From: Chalciporus piperatus
Taxonomy: Eukaryota; Basidiomycota; Agaricomycetes; Boletales; Boletaceae
Assembly: GCA_038093975.1 (NCBI GenBank)
Contig: JBBPTG010000262.1
Coordinates: 1 to 32,468, forward strand
Direction: 5' to 3'
DNA: 32,468 nucleotides
In this document: one piece after another, positions 9,783-20,210 of the stretch
Position numbering within the stretch: the stretch's first letter is position 1
Layout of the letters: the number at the start of each line of letters is the position of its first letter
Notes under the pieces: generated by a model
The model's input: only the letters and a program-made list of their open reading frames with translations
Told to the model about the DNA's origin: nothing
Databases searched by the model: none
Translations under genes and position numbers: made by a program

Positions 9783-12700
9783 TCACATGATCGTACACCC
9801 CCAACCCGAATTTTCTCGCTCCCGCGCTGCTCTCTCCGCTTGTCGCTCACGTTCCTGGTGTGCTCTGACACGCCATGCTCGTTCCTCTCGGAGACGTCTC
9901 TCTCTCTGTTCTTCCTCTCTCTGACGCTGTGCCACGGCTTCCATTCGGGCTCTCCATCCTTGTACTCCTTCCAGTCGTTCTCGTTCAGCAACGTCTGCTC
10001 TCTGACGCTGTTCCCTCAGTCGCTCTTGCATTTCTCGTTCTTGTTGACGTTGTCGCATCAGCTGGGCTATATACCCCTCGTCCTCCGGCCTTGCAGGCTG
10101 TGGCTGCGGATACCGCTCGGCAACATTCACAGGCGGTCCTCGGTTCGCACCTGCGCGACGCAGCTCCAGCTGATGGAAGAGCTCAAGTTGCTCTTCGATA
10201 TCGACATCGATACCGAAATTCACTGGCTCAGGGGCAGCCCGAGGTCCATCGCCATGAATCCCCCCATGCGCGCTGTGCATGTGGTTGTAGATTGTGCCAG
10301 CCTCAAAGATGCCCATACACCTCCAGCATATGTGAGCACCGCAACTAGAAATCGTTCGTGTCAATCATCTAGTCGCAGAGTCTGCGACCAGGAAACACAT
10401 ACCGGCACTCCATGTGGTTACACCCCTCCAGTTTTTCAATGGGCACGCTGCACCGCGGACACTTCTTCACGCGCCCTCCTTGAGAAGCGATCCAAGCATC
10501 ATTCAAGCGCTCTGCCTCGGCGGGATCTCTGCGTGCAGCGCTTTCGGCACAGGTCATCCCATCGTGGGCATCTTCGTGACACCCATTACACACGGCGGAG
10601 AAGCAGGAGGGACACTGAAGTTTGCCGGGAGCTTGGCCTGGTCTGACGGAACGATAGATCTGCGTGCAGTCCGGCGTCTTACAGAACTTGAACTCCTCAG
10701 GGTGCTTTGCGATGTACGAATCGAACGCCGCTTCAAGCAACCGGTTGAACGATGCTGGAGGAAGAAACTGCTGGATAGTGGGGATGGGGACGGGGACACG
10801 GCACTGAGCTTCGTCACCGAGACACGCTAGAGGCAGTTGATCGGACTCCAAGGCCGACGAGATGAAATGGCGAAGACAAGCGACGCAGTACGTGTGGCCA
10901 CAGCCTAGCTGGTGAGGAGACGAGATATTGTCGTAGCAGATAGGGCATGCTTGTTCGCCTTGCGAAACATCAGGGACAATATGGTTGCCCCTCTGGGAGA
11001 GTGTGATCAATCGGTCTAGAGCGTGTCGAGCTTCTTCACCCCCACTGACGGTGATCCTCCTGGAGGCAGCCGAGAACCTGACATTGTCCTCCCCGAGTGT
11101 ATCCTTCAACTGCTGAATCCCTTCCCTCATAAAGAAGCCCACCAAAGATCTTGCGAGCGGGACAGTATGCTCCATCGATGCGAGCCTCTCGAGTTCGGTC
11201 TTTATCAGCTCCCGAGCCTGCTCGACTGTCCTAGGAGCGCCGTACACCTTCAAGGTTTGCCGTTTCCAATCGGAGCGCAGGAAAGCCCCTGTCTCTGCAT
11301 GGACGCGACGGAAGAACGGATTGTTTGCAGCAGCAAAGTCGCGATGCCATCCTTCCACTTTTTCACCCCTCGCGAGATTCTCGACCCTCACCTTCAACGC
11401 CCCAATCGCCTCCTCGACGGATCCAAAGAGTCGGATGTGAACGACGTTCCCGTTGTCGTGGATATTGAGCATGCACGCCTTCCTATCCTTAATTGAACTA
11501 AGAAGTGAGTCCCACTGAGCTTTCTGTGCTCTATATTGTTCTGGAGGGATGATGATGGTGAACTGCATCGGCTCAGGGAGTCGAAGCCACACGGCCTGAC
11601 CCCCGTACCGCTTATCCGTGAGGTGGGTATAGGCGACACGGGCTTCGTCCCATGAGGAAAAGTGGGCACGAGCGGAAACGACGCCGTCAATGCCACACGT
11701 GCCGGACGGATTGTCGAATGTCTTGAGACCACCTGGGATAGCCCGGTCTATATCTCCGCGAACCGTGTTGGCAATTTGCTCGACACTGTAAGCAATACTG
11801 GCTGCACCGCCCACGCGCAAGCGTTTCACGGACGATGAGCCTGTGAACGCCATGACTTCTTCGTCGGTGATGGACTGGGGGAGATTGCTGATTTTGATCG
11901 AGTTAGGCTGAAAGCCTAGTATGAAGCGACCGGGAGGTAGGGTGTTCATCTCCACCCTCACCCGACGACCAGCATAAAGCAAACGGTCGAGTTCCCGAAC
12001 CTTTTCATCGGCTGCAGGGATATCGATGTAATTGGCAACGTAGCGCACGGAGGGCGCGCGCCAGGATATGGTCAAGACGTCACAGTTCTGAGTGGCTGAG
12101 GCGCTCATACCCTCGAGGGAGTTGGTAGTGGACACTTCGACCACAAGAGTTTCGTCTTGAAACTCGGCACCGTCGAGACCCAAGGCAAGTGCCAGTCCGG
12201 CCTCGTTGTCGGTGACAATCCTTGCCTCGAGCTTCCGACCCCAACTTTTCTTGATGACGAAGTGGAAACGGTCGACGTCCAAGCCTTGGCGCGTGAAAAG
12301 GGCGCGAACATCATCTTCCTTGACATCGAGAGGGATATTTCTAACGTGCAGCGTGGATGTTTCAAAGCCTGTGATTAGGCTTGACACATTGAGTCCAGCG
12401 CTGTAAGTCACGATAGAGCCGAGGACGAGTTCAGTCACGGCTTTGGCCGCATCCTCTCTGGCGAGCGCGAGCGCACGCTCACGAGCAGCAGCAGCCTGGG
12501 CCTCCTGTGCGCGCGCATGCTCGATATTTATCGCAGTGCGGGTGGAACGAGGTGAATTGGAAGTTTGAGGGGTGGAAGGGCCATCTAACACCGACGTTGC
12601 TATGGGGCGTGGCAAGACTGTAGCGTCCCGCTTCGGAGCTCGTTTAGCCCCTGGCTTCTGTGCCTGTGGCTTTGTTGAAACCTTGGCAAATAAAACCAGT

Positions 12701-13133
12701 GGAAAACGTACGTTGAGGTCATGACTATACCGGCATTTCGATCCTTTGGTGCAGGTCCCAGCCTTCCAAGCATAGCAAGGGAGCTCCCCACGCTTGGGTC
12801 TGGGGCGAGCACCAGAGGTACTGCCGGCAGCCGCCTTTGCTGGCTCATCTATCGGTGTAGACTCGGGGCGCTGGCGAAAGGATTCAGCGCGGCCAGTACA
12901 TCAAATAAGTTGAATAGAAATACCGGCTCGATATGCAAACGGGGTGTGCTGCTCTAAGGAGGTAACGGTCAGCGCCGTCGCCGGGCACTCGATTGAAAGC
13001 ACAGGAATTAATTTACCTGAACATTTGCATCGTGGATGTTCTTGCACTTGGTGCCATAGCGACAATGACCTTGACTATAGAAGCGACATGGTACTGGCTT
13101 GCGATTCTGGCCTGGAGAAGGGCGAGTACTCAT
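9783..13133 (-). CDS. CCCH zinc finger / RRM-like / RBR E3 ubiquitin ligase with CaaX-like end
   Basis: Inferred exons: 13133-13017, 12953-12924, 12870-12712, 12657-10403 and 10344-9783; all introns are GT-AG (63, 53, 54 and 58 nt) and in phase, giving 1040 residues. The 54-nt third intron has no stop and could be retained in frame. Two CCCH fingers open the protein: CRFYSQGHCRYGTKCKNIH (residues 16-34) and CYAWKAGTCTKGSKCRYSH in exon 3, both C-x7-C-x5-C-x3-H. The middle has RRM-like segments (LHVRNIPLDVKEDDVRALF; IKISNLPQSITDEEVMAF). RING1 starts with CPICYDN near residue 670, then the IBR (CPSCFSAVCNGCHEDAHDG), then RING2 (CPRCSVPIEKLEGCNHMEC, split by intron 4), with the presumed catalytic Cys about residue 848 in GCNHM. 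RBR ligases pass ubiquitin through this Cys. A long Arg/Glu-rich coiled tail follows, ending GWGCTIM. RNA-linked ubiquitination is inferred from the domains, not shown. Confidence 0.9.
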
Positions 13134-13649
13134 GGTGTACACGGTCAAAGAGGGTAGACCTACTCAGGCAACTCACAGCCTCTTATAGCATGAGCCTCGT
13201 TGCGTCGAAGAACAAGTTAGCACACAGGAAGAGCACAGCCTGAGAAAGGACACAGGGTCACACACGCTGCATTCTGTAAATCTGCGAACAATTCTTACTA
13301 CAGAACGCCGCTGAAACTGGAAGGTTCCTTCAAGATCTCCGAGTCCATCACCACCCATAACATTAATTATCATGTGGCATGTGTTACCTGGACCCTTTCC
13401 CCATAACTTACTGCTAGTTGACCTCAATTCCTAGTCGTGATCAGGGCACGCTTCGAGAATGGTCAACGCGACTTACACGTTTCCACAGTTGCACTCGGCA
13501 TACCGTGATTCAGTTGACGCAAGTGTTGAACATTTCATTGCGATTTCAACGCGACCGGAGTCGGACGTCCCAGGTTGCGCCTGATTTGGCCCCAACATCC
13601 CCATGTCGTGCGATGAAGGTCTTGCAAGTTGCAACAGCTCATCTCCGAG
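13134..13649. other. Upstream region of the RBR ligase gene
   Basis: This holds the 5' flank of the minus-strand CCCH-RBR gene, whose ATG is at 13133-13131. No TATA box or clear coding exon was recognised on either strand. The far end runs into the decayed paralogue starting at about 13650. Confidence 0.4.
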
Positions 13650-14640
13650 CTAGTTCCTGAATTGAGAGACTTGTTGAAGAGCTCTGGCAGCATGGCTGCA
13701 ACGCATACTGCATCACAAATACCATGTTGAGCCCGTTTGCCACGACGGTCTCCACAAAATTTTCCTTTGCGTCCTAAGGTAATGGAGTTCTTTCGGAACG
13801 CGCTGACCAATGGGGAGCTGTAACGTAACGAGCACTTTCCATCGCAGGTTCATCGAGGCCCCAAACGTGGCGCTGATACACCATACCGCTCAGTAACGCC
13901 GTGATATTGTCGAAATCCACATCACAAACACAGGAAGTTCAGCAAAATGCCGAATTCCGGTTCCGCCTAGAATGTGGGCATCAAAGGGCACCGTTCTAGG
14001 AAGCGGAAGGTTCGGGTGTCAGCCCGACCGGTTCCTAAAACGTCTGGTGCGAGACTAGGGCACCTCAATCGGTTGATGCCTGCGGCGAGGAATCAGACGA
14101 ATGTTCGTCTTCAATTTCGACCGATGTGGTCCCCATGTCAGAATCCTCGCTGGGAGACGCCACGGCTCGCATGACTACATGCGACAAGACCAATGTAGCG
14201 TTACCATCAAAGTCGCTTCTGACACCAGGTTGACGGGGTTTCACGAAGCCAACTTCGCAACTGAAACAGAGTCAGTCACAGGGGTGAGGAAGCAATTTCG
14301 CGCATGAGTGTGCTGATCGAAAGGATGGAATCAAACACAGCCAGCTGCTGCTGTAAGTCCGGGTCGGCGGGTTCGATGTGCTCCGACGATGGTGGCGTTG
14401 TAGCTGCTGTTGTAGAAATGACAGCAAGCGTCGCGCGAGGGATGAGTCCGCGGGGTAGTGTCCGGCGGCGGCTACCCAAACCGGGAAAGAATGGGACTCG
14501 AGGCTCGAGCGAGCGGTGCAACGTCAGGCCAATCACCTGGTTTGGACATCCGACATTCGATAGGATCGATGATTAATCTATAGCCTCAGAGCCTTCGGCC
14601 GCGGCGCTGGACCAATAATGTGGATTGTGGCTGGCATGCG
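13650..14640 (-). pseudogene. Decayed, internally deleted copy of the gene at 14936-18111
   Basis: The block 13845-14640 matches 17310-18270 base for base over long runs (shared CCCCAAACGTGGCGCTGATA, ACTACATGCGACAAGACCAA and GCTGCTGCTGTAAGTCCGGG, among others). The block 13650-13810 matches the region around 15770-15910 more weakly (protein GICDAVCVAAMLPELFNKS against GICDAIVVAVVPSLVDKS). The roughly 1.4 kb that lie between these two blocks in the intact gene are missing here. Other lesions: about 110 bases corresponding to 17700-17810 are gone near 14280, frames shift within both blocks, and a 64-bp insertion with an 8-base flanking repeat sits at 13993-14056. This is a tandem paralogue that has become a pseudogene. 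Confidence 0.8.
13985..14064. mobile_element. 64-bp foldback insertion flanked by 8-bp direct repeats
   Basis: The direct repeat AGGGCACC occurs at 13985-13992 and 14057-14064. The parallel copy at about 17465 has this word once, followed directly by TCAATCGG, so 13993-14056 is an insertion. The insert begins GTTCTAGGAAGCGG and carries CCGGTTCCTAAAAC about 49 bases further, which is its reverse complement at 12 of 14 positions, so most of it can fold back. An 8-bp target duplication is what hAT-superfamily elements make; the insert is far too short to be autonomous. Confidence 0.65.
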
Positions 14641-14935
14641 AGGTTTGGTTGAAGACTTCAGAAAGTCTGAGGATTGGGCGATATCGGGGTGTGTCTGGGG
14701 GCGAGTCTCGCTCGAACTTCTGTGGTCGTCGTCGTCAAGGTTGGTTCCTTGGTGGTATGTACAGGTATTGAAAGTCGAGGAAAGTCGAAGATATGAGCGG
14801 CCTGGTTTGAATGGATGGGCTTACGCTCACCGTGTATAGCCACAATTAACGATATGGAAACCTAGTCCGGTGAACTCATTCTCTTTGTACAAAATATGGT
14901 ATTAATACAAGATTCCGCATACACTTGGTATAGAA

Positions 14936-17900
14936 CTACGCTTGGATCTCTGCAGTAGCTCCGGTCTTCGAAAGCTGGGCTGCTTTCGACCATGCCAATG
15001 ACTCATACTTTAAGCCTTGTCGCAGCTCGAGAGCCTGTCTGAGTCCCTGTCTCTTGTCTTCGAATTTCTCGATCAAGGCCTTACGACGCTGTGCCAGGCG
15101 GAGAAGAACGACAGCAAATTGAAATACGGACATCGGATCCTCGAGATTATACGAGCGGCAGTTGCGTTCCATACTAAACATCCCCTGCATGCAAAACATG
15201 AAATTGGATCCGCAAAGTGATCGCAACGTGTCTGTGCTCACATTGTCATCTCGCCACCCCATGGTGAGGATGCCTTCATGACCGTTGACTACGAGCCCGA
15301 AGACTGGTTCGTCGCCTAACCCAAGAGCATTGAGGAAGCACAACGACGACACAAGATAGGCGCGGCATTGATTCATTGCTTTGTGCAGGGCCGAGTAATT
15401 TCTTTTCTTGTATTCAACGACAAGGATCGGGAGGAATAAGTCATTTTTACGCCGAGAGGACTTGTCGGTTGGAGTGGCTCTGGTGTCGTCGGGAGATTTG
15501 GGTGAGGTGGCTCTGGTGTGCTCGAGAGGATAGTAGTTTATGAAGGCGTCGCGGAGAATGTGCTGCTCGCCGTGGTTCGGTGGCGAGGGGGATTTCGGGA
15601 CGGCCAGCGACTGCGTCGGGGTCGACGAGCCCTCCTCTGGTGCTCTTAATGCTAATTTCTGCTTGAAGGGCTCAAGCACGGCGTCGACTTGTTTGCGGTA
15701 ACGGAATTTTATGTCTTTCCAATTCACCCCGCTTGACCCCATAGGGTGAACAAGTGTTAGCTGAGCAAGGAATGCCTTGAATGCGCGATCATGGCGTGGA
15801 ACGGGACTCTTATCGACTAAGCTCGGGACGACTGCAACGACGATTGCATCGCAAATACCCTTCTCGGGTTGTGCTGCCAAGTGGTTCTTGACGGTCGCCA
15901 AAAAATCTTCCTTCGACCGTGCTATCAAGTTTGTGCACATACGGTTGGCTTGGTGGACGACGAGAGACAATTGCGCCCTAAGGTGGATGAGATCGTCTGG
16001 GGGGTCCCTCTCAAAGACGGTGGGATAGGGTGGAGAGTAGAGAGCAGAGGACATTTGATTCGCGAGCACCATGTTGCTGGCGGTCCAAGCGGAAAAGGAT
16101 TCGAAAATGCCCTCGTTGGTCCTCGTTCCATCACCCATAGGGTTGCGAGGGGCATTAAGTGCACGCTCAAAACTAGCGATTTTACGATCAAAATGTTGAC
16201 CTGCCGGGATATGGGGCAGGAAAGCTTACTGGACATCATACACTCGATCGTTGTCATTGAGGTTACCGGTGAACCATAGCAATACAGTATCCCAGACATG
16301 GCGACAATCCGCTTCGGTGGCACCATAGAAAAAACTGGTCGCATGACGTATGCCCCCAAACTGAGCAATTAACATAACAAAGAGGAAGTGAGATTTCATC
16401 AAGTCGCCCAAATTGGGTGATAGATCCGGCATTTCCTTAGAAGAAGCAAGGACTTCCGCTTGAAGCTCCCTGAAGTGCTCTGTGGACGGCAACGGAAGGT
16501 GGGCCTGCTATTATTAGCGATGGGGCGAGGTATCAGTCAATCACATACTAAGTCGGTCCACCCTTTGATCCATCCGGCCTCGGTGATTTGATTATAAAAT
16601 TTGATCTTCTCATTGAACCCGTCCATGCCAGACAGCGCGACTCTCGAGATGGCGAAAACATTGTGTTCCATCAACCAGTCAGAGGTTGGACTTTCACCAG
16701 CGACCTCATTGTCAGTTCTCGCTGAAAATTTTTGCCGCGAATGAGATGTAGATGCGCCAAACGACCTTAGTTCATGCTTACTTTGAGTTTGACAGAGACT
16801 TGCTCGTATCTTCCTGTGAACCGGGAGTGGGCGAAGGGGCCATTGGTGATGAGTTCTCTCTTGCGCACTATCAATGGTTCTATAAGTGGAATAACGGAAA
16901 ACTTACTCGCCACAAAAATCGTCATTCTGATCGACAGCCTGTCCCCAGCGCTTAATTATATCCTCGCATTGTTCTCCGAATAAGGGGTCCTCAACGACTA
17001 GGTCCGATCGCCACGAGAATGATGTACATCCACATGCTGATGCCTCAGCAATTACCCGATGATGGTTGCGAAGTTGGAGGACGAATTGGGCAAATGCAAA
17101 TACATCGAGGGGCATAGAAAGATCGAATATTCCGAGTGGGAAGCCGGCTTGGCAATCATCTGCGGCGGTTGCGAAATGGACCAGGGGCTCAAGTCGAGTC
17201 AGACAAAAGAGGGATAAACCATTTCGCGAGACTCACCGGGTCATTAGCTCCGGACGTGTCAATCCAGGAAAAAACTATTTGACCGATGTTTTCTGACTCG
17301 GACAGGACAAGGCCAATCGCAGGTTCATCGATGCCCCAAACGTGGCGCTGATACACCACACCGCTCAGTAACGCCGCGAAGTTCTCGGGATCCACGATCA
17401 CAAACACAGGAAGTTCAGCAAAATATCGAATTCCGGTTCCGGCTAGAATGTGTGCCTCGAAGGGCACCTCAATCGGTGATGCCTGTGGCGAGGAATCGGA
17501 CGAAGGTTCGTCTTTGGTTTCGGCCGGTTGGGTCCCCGTGTCAGAATCCTCGCTGGGAGACGCCGCGACTGGCATGACTACATGCGACAAGACCAACGTA
17601 GCGTTTCCATCAAAGTCGCTTTCTGACAATGGATGGTCGGCAGGTTGACGGGGTTTGACGAACCCAACTTCGCGACTGAAACAGAGTCAGTCCCAATACT
17701 TAAATAACAAGGAGGCAAACCACGCAACCGGATGGAGAGATCATGTGAAACGGATCGCCAGACAGCTGTAGCGAATGAAAGCCACAGGGCGCGCGTACAA
17801 TGAACCCGATAGGGTGAGGAAGCAAGGTCGCGCACGAGTGTGCTGATCGAAAGGATGAAATCAAACATGAAAGCCAGCTGCTGCTGTAAGTCCGGGTCGG

Positions 17901-18111
17901 CGAATTCGATGTGCTCCGGCGGTAGAGGAGAAGGGTGGCATTGTACTTGCTGTTGTAGTATTAACAACGAGCGTTGCGCGAAGGCTGAGACCGCGGGGTA
18001 GGGTCTGGCGGCTACCCAATCCGGGAAAGAATGGGACAAGGCTCGAGCGAGCGGTGCAACGCGTGCAGGCCAATCACCTGGTTTGGACACTCGGTGTTCG
18101 ATAGGACCCAT
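14936..18111 (-). CDS. Fungal lineage-specific protein with PD-(D/E)XK-like core
   Basis: I do not recognise a named gene. Exon 1 starts at ATG 18111 and ends near 17721; a 98-nt intron leads to exon 2 (17622-about 17237). Further exons lie at about 17159-16907, 16857-16793, 16695-16550 and 16505-16230. The last exon, 16172-14936, follows a clear 57-nt GT-AG intron and holds most of the conserved core. Its hydrophobic strand LPILVVEYKK has the E-x-K signature of PD-(D/E)XK nucleases, with an Asp eight residues before the Glu-Tyr-Lys, then helix ALHKAMNQCRAYLVSSLCFL and strand PVFGLVVNG, as in restriction-fold proteins. Nuclease activity is inference. The middle introns are uncertain: the simplest donor at 17237 and acceptor at 17160 disagree in phase by one base, so an unusual site, a sequencing error or early decay is possible. 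A decayed paralogue lies directly downstream. Confidence 0.6.
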
Positions 18112-19031
18112 GATCAATCTATAGCCTATTGTGAGAGAAAATGTGCATTGGCAAGATCACTGAAAATACCTATGAGCAATCAGCCTGACTGGGAGGTCGG
18201 GGAGAAATGATGTGTTGAACTGGCAGCCTTCGGTCGCGGCGCTAGATCAATGATGTGGGTTGTGGCCTAGTAGGAACGACTGTCTTCCTGCGTACTAACT
18301 TGGGGCTACCTACGGGAGACTAGTTGTGGCCAGAGGTTTGCTTCAAAATTGTTTCTGGAACGCCAGCATGAAACCTGGACAAACAATTTGGAGTCGGCTA
18401 TCCTGCAACTTGAACCACACTAGTGCTCCGAAACACGATTTCAACAACCACAACCCGGTAACTTTTGTTTCAGATGCAATCCCACACGATTCCCAGAAAA
18501 ATCTTGGACAAATCCCAAATCTCCAAACGCCAGGGAAGGGACCCACCCCGAGTGATCGGGCTCAAGGACAATGGAAAACCTTCCTCAGTCAGCAGCATTG
18601 TTTCGCCAGAGATGGATTGGTCGCCGGTCATAGCATGACTCAAGGTACAAGATATTGGGGCGCGGGATACTCTAGTGAATGGACACCCTTCATACACTCA
18701 AGTGCTATCAAGACCAAGATCTGATTCACTGTTAGATACTTGGTCTCTGTCTACGCGTTTGAATGGATAGTGGTTGGCGAATTGCACTTCAAATCCACTA
18801 GGCACAGCAGCTGGGCCTCGTTTGTATCACAGAAGAGAGGCCACATAGCGTCTAGCTCCTACAGCGAATGTTATGTGAGATGCAGTTTTGACGGTGATAA
18901 CCCAAATGAGAGGGTGGTGCATGTTCGGCGAAGAACATAGCTGTACGTCTGCAAAAACGGACTGCCAGATATTGAAGTTAACGATGTGTCGCAAAGCGTT
19001 TCGAACGAGGGCTTACAGAACATTCTAGATA
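18112..19031. other. Intergenic stretch between the nuclease-like gene and MPP10
   Basis: The first 160 bases are the 5' flank of the minus-strand gene and are partly shared with the decayed copy (CAGCCTTCGGTCGCGGCG near 18225 against 14590). A plus-strand frame at 18326-18724 has no recognisable domain and is probably random. A 22-base word (18302-18323) recurs at 31555-31576. Confidence 0.4.
18302..18323. repeat. 22-bp word repeated at 31555-31576
   Basis: The word GGGGCTACCTACGGGAGACTAG occurs here and, with one mismatch (A to G at the seventh base), at 31555-31576, immediately before the inserted BRR2 fragment. The two sites are 13 kb apart and the surrounding sequence differs. It may be the end of a dispersed element. 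Confidence 0.6.
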
Positions 19032-19968
19032 TCACTTTGATTTTTTTGACGGTATACCATTTTTCTGATTTTTGCGCTCTTTCCCCACGACAGTGACACC
19101 TTTGCCAGACTTGACAAGGCTCTTCAGAGCAGCATCCTTCTGTTGCTTCACGGTTGCCTTTTTCGATTTCGCGTACTTGTCTACAGTCTTGTCCAATGCA
19201 GCGCGCATCTTCATTTTCGTTTTCCGCTCCTTCGTTCTCCGAGCTCGTTTTTCCGCTGGAGTTAACTCGCTACGTGCGCGGACATCGGACGACGATGGAG
19301 CGAGGACTTCTTCTGGGGCGAGCATAGTGGCCGCCGACCGGCCTGATGGCAGCGCTGACTCGAGAGATGCGGCAGGCAGATCTGAGACCGTCGATATGAC
19401 TGCTTTTGGCTGTCCATCGCAGAATGAGTATACGGAGTGCTGGACTACGAAAGGGACATGTACGTACTGCTTTTGGAACGTAATGTGCGTTGCACAATGC
19501 GTCTAGCTTCGCACATATCCCCTCCCAAAGTTGTGTAATCTCGTCATGCTCCCGCTTTAACCGCCCATCTCGGTCGTCAGCGGAAGTACCTGTCTGCGCG
19601 GCGACATACTCGCCCTCGTAAATCTGAGCAAGTGATTGGGCGGATTTGGAATCCTTTAGCTCGATGAGGCGGGAGGGAAGGAAAGGTGTTGCTTGGACGG
19701 GCCGTTGACGCACAACGTCGTCGAACTGGTTTTCTTTTATGCGAGCTTTTATGCGATCTTCGAGGGCTGCAACGACAGCTTCGGTGACGATGGGTGCACC
19801 ACGGCTTGCACGCTCAAACTCGAGGTCTTCTTGGAGAAGGGAGTCGTGTGGACGTGTGCGGGCAGATGCTTCACCAAGAAGCGTCCAATCTTTTTTTGCT
19901 ACGTTCTCCGCCTCTAGTGCATTTATCTCTGCTTGAATCGCAGCAACTCGCTGCTCGTGAGTCGACAT
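19032..19968 (-). CDS. MPP10: Mpp10-like U3 snoRNP protein, N-terminally short
   Basis: Mpp10 is a component of the U3 snoRNP (SSU processome), needed for early 18S rRNA processing in the nucleolus, with Imp3 and Imp4 as partners. Two exons, 19968-19468 and 19409-19032, joined across a 58-nt GT-AG intron, give 292 residues. The conserved C-terminal part is clear: ASARTRPHDSLLQEDLEFER, IKARIKENQFDDVVRQRP, IYEGEYVAAQTG, CNAHYVPKA and, after the intron, DLPAASLESALPSG, then LTPAEKRARRTKER and a lysine-rich tail. Family members are normally about 590 residues or more, with an acidic N-terminal half that is absent here. The only start Met is at 19968, about 240 bp from the BRR2 start in the opposite direction. 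The minus strand further up has a short acidic frame (EDEDADESRTG near 20060-20100) that does not connect cleanly. It could be a 5'-truncated gene or a minimal form. Confidence 0.82.
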
Positions 19969-20210
19969 CTTGGTTGGCCAGTAATCGACGTCGGACTCAA
20001 GGGAATGTGTGAGACGGTTGTTTGTCCGTGTTTGAAACGGACGGTGCTGAGTCAGCTGGGTTTGCCTGTCCTCGACTCGTCCGCGTCTTCGTCCTCGACA
20101 ACGACGACGACAGCGTCGAACAACCAGAAACTCAACTCAACCTCGCCTGGACTCATTCTACTTTCTTTTTCTTTGCTTTCTCTTCTTTCTTTTAGCGTAA
20201 TATCGACAAA
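19969..20210. promoter_or_regulatory. Short bidirectional MPP10/BRR2 intergenic region with CT-rich leader
   Basis: About 240 bases separate the MPP10 start (-) from the BRR2 start (+). On the plus strand 20157-20193 is a nearly pure pyrimidine tract ending TTTTAG, 17 bases before the BRR2 ATG (context GACAAAATGTCG). CT-rich tracts just upstream of the transcription start are common in housekeeping promoters of filamentous fungi; alternatively the tract and TTTTAG could be the acceptor of a 5' UTR intron. Confidence 0.5.

Noticed and set aside
9651..10646. Long plus-strand open frame of about 331 codons
   Set aside because: It lies antisense to the RBR ligase exons, has low-complexity composition (Ser/Leu/Phe runs mirroring Arg/Glu codons) and no domain; a shadow of the real gene.
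12658..12711. Counting 12658-12711 firmly as coding
   Set aside because: It has GTACGT and CACAG ends and a typical 54-nt length, so I treat it as an intron, but it is a multiple of three without stops and retention cannot be excluded.
14936..16138. Treating the single open frame as a complete intronless gene
   Set aside because: A clear 57-nt intron (16229-16173) connects it in phase to further coding sequence upstream, so the frame is only the last exon.
18326..18724. Plus-strand frame of 132 codons starting MARGLLQN
   Set aside because: No domain, no splice support, and overlapping open frames on the other strand; probably chance.
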